DNA of 64,000 bases from Phorcus lineatus (taxonomy: Eukaryota; Mollusca; Gastropoda; Trochida; Trochidae): NCBI GenBank assembly GCA_921293015.1, contig OV121087.1, forward strand, positions 6,646,501 to 6,710,500, written 5' to 3'. Of this stretch, positions 62,089 through 64,000 are shown one piece after another. A model generated the notes under the pieces. The model saw only the letters and a program-made list of their open reading frames with translations. It had not been told where the DNA came from and made no database searches. Within the stretch, counting starts at the first letter, position 1; each line of letters begins with the position of its first letter. Made by a program: the position numbers and the translations under genes.

Positions 62089-63958
62089 TCAACCTGAAAA
62101 AATATTCTTCTTTATGAAAAAAGCTTGATTGTGTTGTATCATGATTCATTTCGAATTGCATATTATGAGAAAATGTTCCTGTTAAATATTGTTCATTGCT
62201 TGATAGTGTCCCAAAATTTACCTTGTTTCAATCTCCAGGTATCGTCAGTGCGCCTGTCCACCTGCAATCTGCACGGCTGTAACACCAGGTCGGGCATCAC
62301 CTGTGTAGTGGACCTCGTAACCCTCAAACAGCTCATCTCCTGTGCTCCTCTCAGGATAGAGCCAGGTCACCCCGAGATGTGGTTAGATGCTGGAGGCTTT
62401 TCATTCGGGCCTCTCAATGTTGAAGCGGCTATGGCCCTGCCTAATGTTGAACTCCATCAAATCCAGGACAACTTTCTCCATCTTCATGACAAGAAGTCTA
62501 AAAAACTGTGGTTCCTTTGGCCCATCTCTACGACCCATGCTAATCAGAATCCAGTCATTGCTGGCAAGTGTGGATGCCTCGGTGGCTGTGCCTTTTTTGG
62601 CAAGAACAAAAATGGAACAACCTTTTTCAAATCTCGCCGTCACAGAGAGAGCACAAATGTGGCAATTCCTCAGATATTTCCTGAAGGAGTTGATCCAGGA
62701 TTTGCTCAAAGTCTTCTTCATAAGGACAAGCTTGTGTTTGATGTAGGGCATTCTCTCAAACCTGAGATATCTCCCACCGAGTTCTCCTTCACTCGAGGGT
62801 ATATGAGTGACGTGGCTAGTCCTGATACCCCCGGCAGTATGAGTGCTACACTTATGGACAGTCTTTTCATGGGAACTGTGACGGAACACAGCGAGCTGGA
62901 CACATCCCGGGACAACACGCTGACGAGAGACACTCCGAGCTTGAAGCGGTATAGCAAGAGAAGCAGTACCTCCGATAGAAAGAGTCTTGAAGTCAAACCT
63001 GATCCTAAAGTCAGAAATACCAGTTCAACTAGTATCCACTTCTCTGATGATAAGCAGAGTCTGGAGGGTTCAACCTTGAGACGGCAGACATCCATAACAG
63101 CTTCTACGTGTTCCAGTAGTCCATCATCCCCTTCCTATCCAAGGAATCGATATTCTCCCGGAACTGCAAGTGTTGATACAGCCTCTCTTTATAAAACTGC
63201 TTCAAAGACTTCTATACCTAGTCCAGTTCCAATGCATCGTATAACTGGTTCTAAGACAGACACTGATAGAGTCAGGTCGACGGTTTCACTGGAAAGTGAC
63301 AGATATTACTCAGCTGAAGAAGATGCATATTCTTTATCTGAGGCAGAGTCACAGCAACAGTTATACCACAGCCTTGTCAGTGAAGCCACTGGATCCCCTA
63401 GTTCCCCTGGATTTGATTTCTCATTCGGAAGCCCTGACAAATCAATGGAGAAAACAGTTCTTGAAAGAAAGAAGTTTATGGATAATGACTTAGACATTGA
63501 CTTTTCAGAAAGTGATTCAACATCCACGCTATCCTACGAATCAGCACCGACAGACCAAGAGAGTGAAGCAATGTCAGGCGAAGCTCCAGAAGAGTTTTCT
63601 CTAATCGATCTCCACAGCCAGATGAATCAACCAATCACGAAATCCCCACTTCTCCTCTCCCGTTACTCCAACCATCTCTCCCACTACAACTGCCACGATT
63701 GGATGGCCCCTCCACCAATAGCTAGCCTCCATTCTGCAGGAAAGAGCATCCACTCCCTCCAATCAGAACACTCTCTCTCCTCAGCAAGTCGGTCCGTGTA
63801 TGGATCAGCCTCATCTTGGATTCCGCAGTTCACCAAAGTGAGGCAAGGATTCAGCACAACTGTCATGAAGGAGAAGAACGAACTAAAGCTGCCCTCCCCA
63901 CCTGGTCCACGCAAATCTGAAGTGTTTGATTGGTCCAAACTCGATCATAGGAAAGAAG
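44800..63958 (+). CDS. BLTP1: BLTP1 (KIAA1109/Tweek) bridge-like lipid transfer protein, N-terminal 1,553 residues, 3'-partial
   Basis: Nineteen coding exons: 44800-44998, 45403-45546, 46628-46784, 47608-47686, 48565-48761, 49405-49484, 50240-50381, 50733-50889, 54249-54419, 54983-55100, 55576-55731, 56676-56773, 57545-57711, 58435-58744, 59111-59314, 59757-59894, 60491-60667, 61740-61985, 62239-63958. All joins are GT-AG and keep frame; total 4,660 nt. The protein starts with a short polar segment and one membrane helix (about residues 22-42). Conserved blocks follow, including SFSFSVLSGK, ITEDYSI, IIFRWW, YTTKP, VMLVPSPKY, DVDIYFYMDEPG, NYGPWVDRQR, LWKFFYPPDYQ, LLFTKN, LPFTDFLPTT, HAMFSHEGLPL, LRLAP-type blocks and CGCLGGC. 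Family members anchor in the ER and form a long hydrophobic groove that moves phospholipid between membranes at contact sites; human BLTP1 is about 5,000 residues, so roughly 70% lies beyond the right edge. No defect was seen. Confidence 0.95.
45403..45546 (+). CDS. BLTP1: BLTP1 coding exon 2
   Basis: Residues 67-114. Encodes GSFSFSVLSGKIMFREVHL, ITEDYSI and IIFRWWRPY, the first strongly conserved block after the membrane anchor. Acceptor TTGCAG, donor GTTTAT (weak). Confidence 0.94.
46628..46784 (+). CDS. BLTP1: BLTP1 coding exon 3
   Basis: Begins within residue 115 and ends two bases into residue 167. Encodes DGLEFHVYNRSANYAKLEKL and FGLSPEMVP. No longer open frame marks it; it is recognised from homology and splice sites (CCTATAG acceptor, GTAATC donor). 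Confidence 0.92.
47608..47686 (+). CDS. BLTP1: BLTP1 coding exon 4
   Basis: Residues 167-193, including LHWRDLIPVTKIDINS. Acceptor ATTTCAG, strong GTAAGT donor, phase 0 end. Confidence 0.92.
48565..48761 (+). CDS. BLTP1: BLTP1 coding exon 5
   Basis: Residues 194-258 plus two bases. Encodes GRVIFGNYLVPYTL, YTTKPAS, DKFMHILK and MKVMLVPSPKY. Donor GTGAGT. Confidence 0.94.
49120..49318 (+). repeat. tRNA-derived SINE fragment in intron 5
   Basis: A sequence like a tRNA B box (GAGGTCGAAGTTCTAAATCC, 49135-49144 region) is followed by a body and a tail reading ACTCTTGAAAGTAGTGTTAAACCCC (in part). Tails of this kind are common on SINEs of molluscs and other marine invertebrates. The tRNA head is truncated or decayed. 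Confidence 0.4.
49405..49484 (+). CDS. BLTP1: BLTP1 coding exon 6
   Basis: Residues 259-285. Encodes PRYMGEGFVIMQSRDVDIYF and YMDEP. Acceptor TTGTAG, donor GTACAG. Confidence 0.94.
49530..49848. repeat. Two-copy ~158-bp tandem duplication in intron 6
   Basis: The segment starting CCAATGTACTAATAATTAAT at 49530 is repeated from 49688 with a few substitutions, through GGAAGTATTTCTTAT and CCTGGTCAA. It lies just after the exon 6 donor and has no effect on coding. Confidence 0.85.
50240..50381 (+). CDS. BLTP1: BLTP1 coding exon 7
   Basis: Residues 286-332 plus two bases. Ends with GVDIKCGRNTDLNYGPWVDR. Acceptor TTTTCCAG, donor GTACAG. Confidence 0.94.
50733..50889 (+). CDS. BLTP1: BLTP1 coding exon 8
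   Basis: Residues 333-385. Encodes HLWKFFYPPDYQP and FEVKLTIISAATFDLLFTKN. The donor GTATGT opens the longest intron in the window (3.36 kb), which contains a piggyBac-type element. Confidence 0.94.
51003..53454. mobile_element. Non-autonomous piggyBac-type element in intron 8
   Basis: TTAA at 51003-51006 and at 53451-53454 flanks an element whose ends are CCCTTAAGATGC and, reverse-complemented, CCCTTCCGTTGC (9 of 12 match). TTAA target sites and CCCT-type ends are characteristic of piggyBac transposons. Just inside the left end is an 18-bp perfect palindrome (51022-51039, CCCGGAATATTCCGGG core). Near the right end GGAAAATTC and GCCAC occur in two direct copies around 53338 and 53392. No transposase frame exists; most of the interior is a degenerate tandem array. 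It is intronic and sense-neutral for BLTP1. Confidence 0.65.
51490..53110. repeat. Degenerate ~190-bp tandem array inside the piggyBac-type element
   Basis: A motif like AAAGAGAAAGATTGTCTTCA followed by ATTCCATATAAAATTTGTA recurs near 51500, 51690, 51883, 52063, 52260, 52440, 52635 and 52918, usually 180-195 bp apart. Most early units continue with ACAGCAAGTGCCGCA. Units are heavily diverged from each other, so the array is old. Confidence 0.7.
53519..53640. repeat. 122-bp inverted-repeat element (MITE-like) in intron 8
   Basis: Begins CAGGGCCTCCTTTCACA and ends with TGTGAAAGCAGGCCCTG, which pair as imperfect inverted repeats. Inner CTTAAGGTAACCTTAG sequences also pair. I see no target duplication, so the superfamily is open. 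Similar short elements with TTTCACA ends are widespread in marine invertebrates. Confidence 0.65.
53690..54220. repeat. Degenerate ~115-bp tandem repeat in intron 8
   Basis: About five diverged copies of a unit with TCTAGCAAGATTATCAATTA, TTTTGCTGCTGATAA and TGTTTCCT..GGAAAATACTA, starting near 53692, 53810, 53913, 54027 and 54166. The array ends about 30 bp before the acceptor of exon 9. Confidence 0.7.
54249..54419 (+). CDS. BLTP1: BLTP1 coding exon 9
   Basis: Residues 386-442. Encodes ETQAVHMNTRQGSYIEAIIP and GYTTKIKGQLMLLDMTTSMT. Acceptor TTCAACAG, donor GTGGGT. Confidence 0.94.
54532..54559. repeat. (TTTTAA)n microsatellite
   Basis: Nearly five perfect TTTTAA hexanucleotide units in intron 9. 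Confidence 0.95.
54983..55100 (+). CDS. BLTP1: BLTP1 coding exon 10
   Basis: Residues 443-481 plus one base. Encodes FEISVFYPIVWNEHQDW and the IFEHKNFF block. Acceptor TTTCAG, donor GTATGT. Confidence 0.92.
55576..55731 (+). CDS. BLTP1: BLTP1 coding exon 11
   Basis: Residues 482-533 plus one base. Encodes DLADDWSSKSRPDIYSFIPY, then TWTINLTVKQFELLTLANEY and NWID. The next intron carries a SINE fragment and a 279-bp inverted-repeat element. Confidence 0.94.
55748..55795 (+). repeat. tRNA-SINE head fragment in intron 11
   Basis: CATGGCTCAGTGGTCAGAGC matches a tRNA A-box region as found at the 5' end of tRNA-derived SINEs. No B box follows, so it is a fragment and not a tRNA gene. Confidence 0.4.
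55815..56111. mobile_element. 279-bp inverted-repeat element with 9-bp target duplication in intron 11
   Basis: ATCATTGAG at 55815-55823 and 56103-56111 flanks an element of 55824-56102. Its ends start CATCCTGCTACATCAGCG, and the inverted arms match over about 75 bp with few differences, through GTATTTGTCTCCGCCTA and ATACCCTGATATCCTTC. No coding capacity. High arm identity and a perfect duplication suggest a fairly recent insertion. A 9-bp duplication fits a Mutator-like MITE; the superfamily is inference. Confidence 0.9.
56676..56773 (+). CDS. BLTP1: BLTP1 coding exon 12
   Basis: Residues 534-566. Encodes AFCGENMDLSLQLPFTDFLP. Acceptor TTTACAG, donor GTAGGG. Confidence 0.93.
57545..57711 (+). 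CDS. BLTP1: BLTP1 coding exon 13
   Basis: Residues 567-621 plus two bases. Encodes GETVDCRLYLPESNTSRHIV and KPWKKVTSK. Acceptor CTGTATAG, donor GTAAGT. Confidence 0.92.
58435..58744 (+). CDS. BLTP1: BLTP1 coding exon 14
   Basis: Residues 622-725. Encodes NGWVDCWSTNHVLLSIRYTF, then KPLRPDQPKCSTSNTPDSFD and VELEVAPSVLCLYGSLF. Donor GTGATT is weak but frame and homology support it. Confidence 0.93.
59111..59314 (+). CDS. BLTP1: BLTP1 coding exon 15
   Basis: Residues 726-793. Encodes ENYLGED, an acidic linker, then FDPRAYRPFAVTVSVILQDI. Acceptor TTTCCAG, donor GTTGTT (weak). Confidence 0.92.
59757..59894 (+). CDS. BLTP1: BLTP1 coding exon 16
   Basis: Residues 794-839. Encodes CPCARVERLCFELDKSY and LQLLLSPSVLIAKDSLV. 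Donor GTCAGT. Confidence 0.92.
60200..60488 (+). repeat. Degenerate TTCATCCAATCA-type simple repeat in intron 16
   Basis: Irregular copies of a ~12-18 bp unit (AATTCATCCAATCACAATTC and variants) fill the last ~290 bp of the intron and run up to the acceptor of exon 17. Confidence 0.8.
60491..60667 (+). CDS. BLTP1: BLTP1 coding exon 17
   Basis: Residues 840-898. Encodes KEGHLALSGLQVRGHAMFSH and EGLPLDAETLEYAWLVE, then TGRLTAPQ. The acceptor (TTCAG) comes straight after a TTCATCCAATCA-like simple repeat. Donor GTAGGT. Confidence 0.93.
60811..60940. repeat. ~130-bp inverted-repeat element in intron 17
   Basis: 60811-60861 pairs with 60890-60940 at roughly 80%. Shared blocks include GTAGGRTAAAA, ATGACC and GCATTATTGAAAAG. 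Target duplication was not resolved. Confidence 0.65.
61295..61345 (+). repeat. tRNA-SINE head fragment in intron 17
   Basis: CACAGTGGCTCAGTAGTCAG, followed by AGCGTCGGGTTCAGCGTTCGG, looks like the A-box half of a tRNA-derived SINE. The rest is missing. Confidence 0.45.
61740..61985 (+). CDS. BLTP1: BLTP1 coding exon 18
   Basis: Residues 899-980. Encodes FLQTFVLLIEDPE, CPSSDDIKYRLVRASVDS and NIFLVESGAALNIQ. Acceptor TACTGCAG, donor GTAATT. Confidence 0.93.
62052..62083. repeat. (TA)n microsatellite in intron 18
   Basis: About 16 uninterrupted TA dinucleotides. Confidence 0.97.
62239..63958 (+). CDS. BLTP1: BLTP1 coding exon 19, large exon with CGCLGGC motif and Ser-rich region
   Basis: Residues 981-1553 plus one base. 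It opens with VSSVRLSTCNLHGCNTRSGI, continues through KKLWFLWPIS, and at about 1091-1097 has CGCLGGC followed by AFFG, closely like the vertebrate protein. From about residue 1150 it becomes a long, poorly conserved Ser/Thr/Pro-rich stretch, likely disordered. The open frame extends upstream into intron 18 (to 62125), but the acceptor TCTCCAG at 62232-62238 sets the true start. The donor GTTAGT at 63959 interrupts the frame two codons before an intronic TAG. Confidence 0.93.
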
Positions 63959-64000
63959 GTTAGTTTGGGTTTTTTTCTTTTCTTACTTTATCACTTATAA

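Noticed and set aside
62125..62238. Upstream extension of the long open frame before BLTP1 exon 19
   Set aside because: It is intronic: a clear acceptor at 62232-62238 and homology place the exon start at 62239.
62401..63938. Several antisense and alternate-frame open frames in BLTP1 exon 19
   Set aside because: Shadows of the conserved sense frame; none has recognisable domains.

Overview
This 64 kb window is eukaryotic: AT-rich, dominated by repeats, with one multi-exon gene using GT-AG introns. The repeat types (tRNA-derived SINE fragments with a tail common in marine invertebrates, satellite-bearing DNA transposons, degraded LINEs) and the divergent copy of a conserved animal gene suggest a marine invertebrate, most likely a lophotrochozoan such as a mollusc. 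The species cannot be settled from the sequence alone.

Layout. 1-940: decayed 3' end of a LINE reverse transcriptase on the minus strand. 941-2499: no supported feature. 2500-4480: about 62 head-to-tail copies of a 32-bp minisatellite. 4481-7165: no supported feature. 7175-42997: a very large foldback-like DNA transposon, bounded by inverted ends (GGTCCACGCTAAATA...) and a perfect 9-bp target duplication (AACAAAATG at 7166-7174 and 42998-43006). Its arms are long inverted arrays of a ~214-bp unit. The middle holds a second array (~164-bp unit) and a ~4 kb core with LINE debris, a nested 861-bp element that has its own 9-bp target duplication, a minisatellite and a 25-bp perfect hairpin. A 200-N assembly gap at 23973-24172 splits this region. 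Sequence after the gap restarts at the left end of the element and repeats the interior at a constant offset of 11,664 bp, so part of the apparent size is probably an assembly or haplotype duplication.

43007-64000: upstream region and first 19 coding exons of the orthologue of BLTP1 (KIAA1109; Tweek in Drosophila), a giant bridge-like lipid transfer protein. The 19 exons keep frame throughout and give 1,553 codons plus one base; the gene runs off the right edge. Introns contain a piggyBac-type element with an internal ~190-bp repeat array, a 279-bp inverted-repeat element with a 9-bp target duplication, tRNA-SINE fragments and several simple repeats.

No tRNA, rRNA, CRISPR array or prokaryotic-type gene was seen. 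The only gene that looks functional is BLTP1. Everything left of it is repeat-derived or unassigned. The most unusual object is the foldback-like giant element with two satellite families inside inverted ends.
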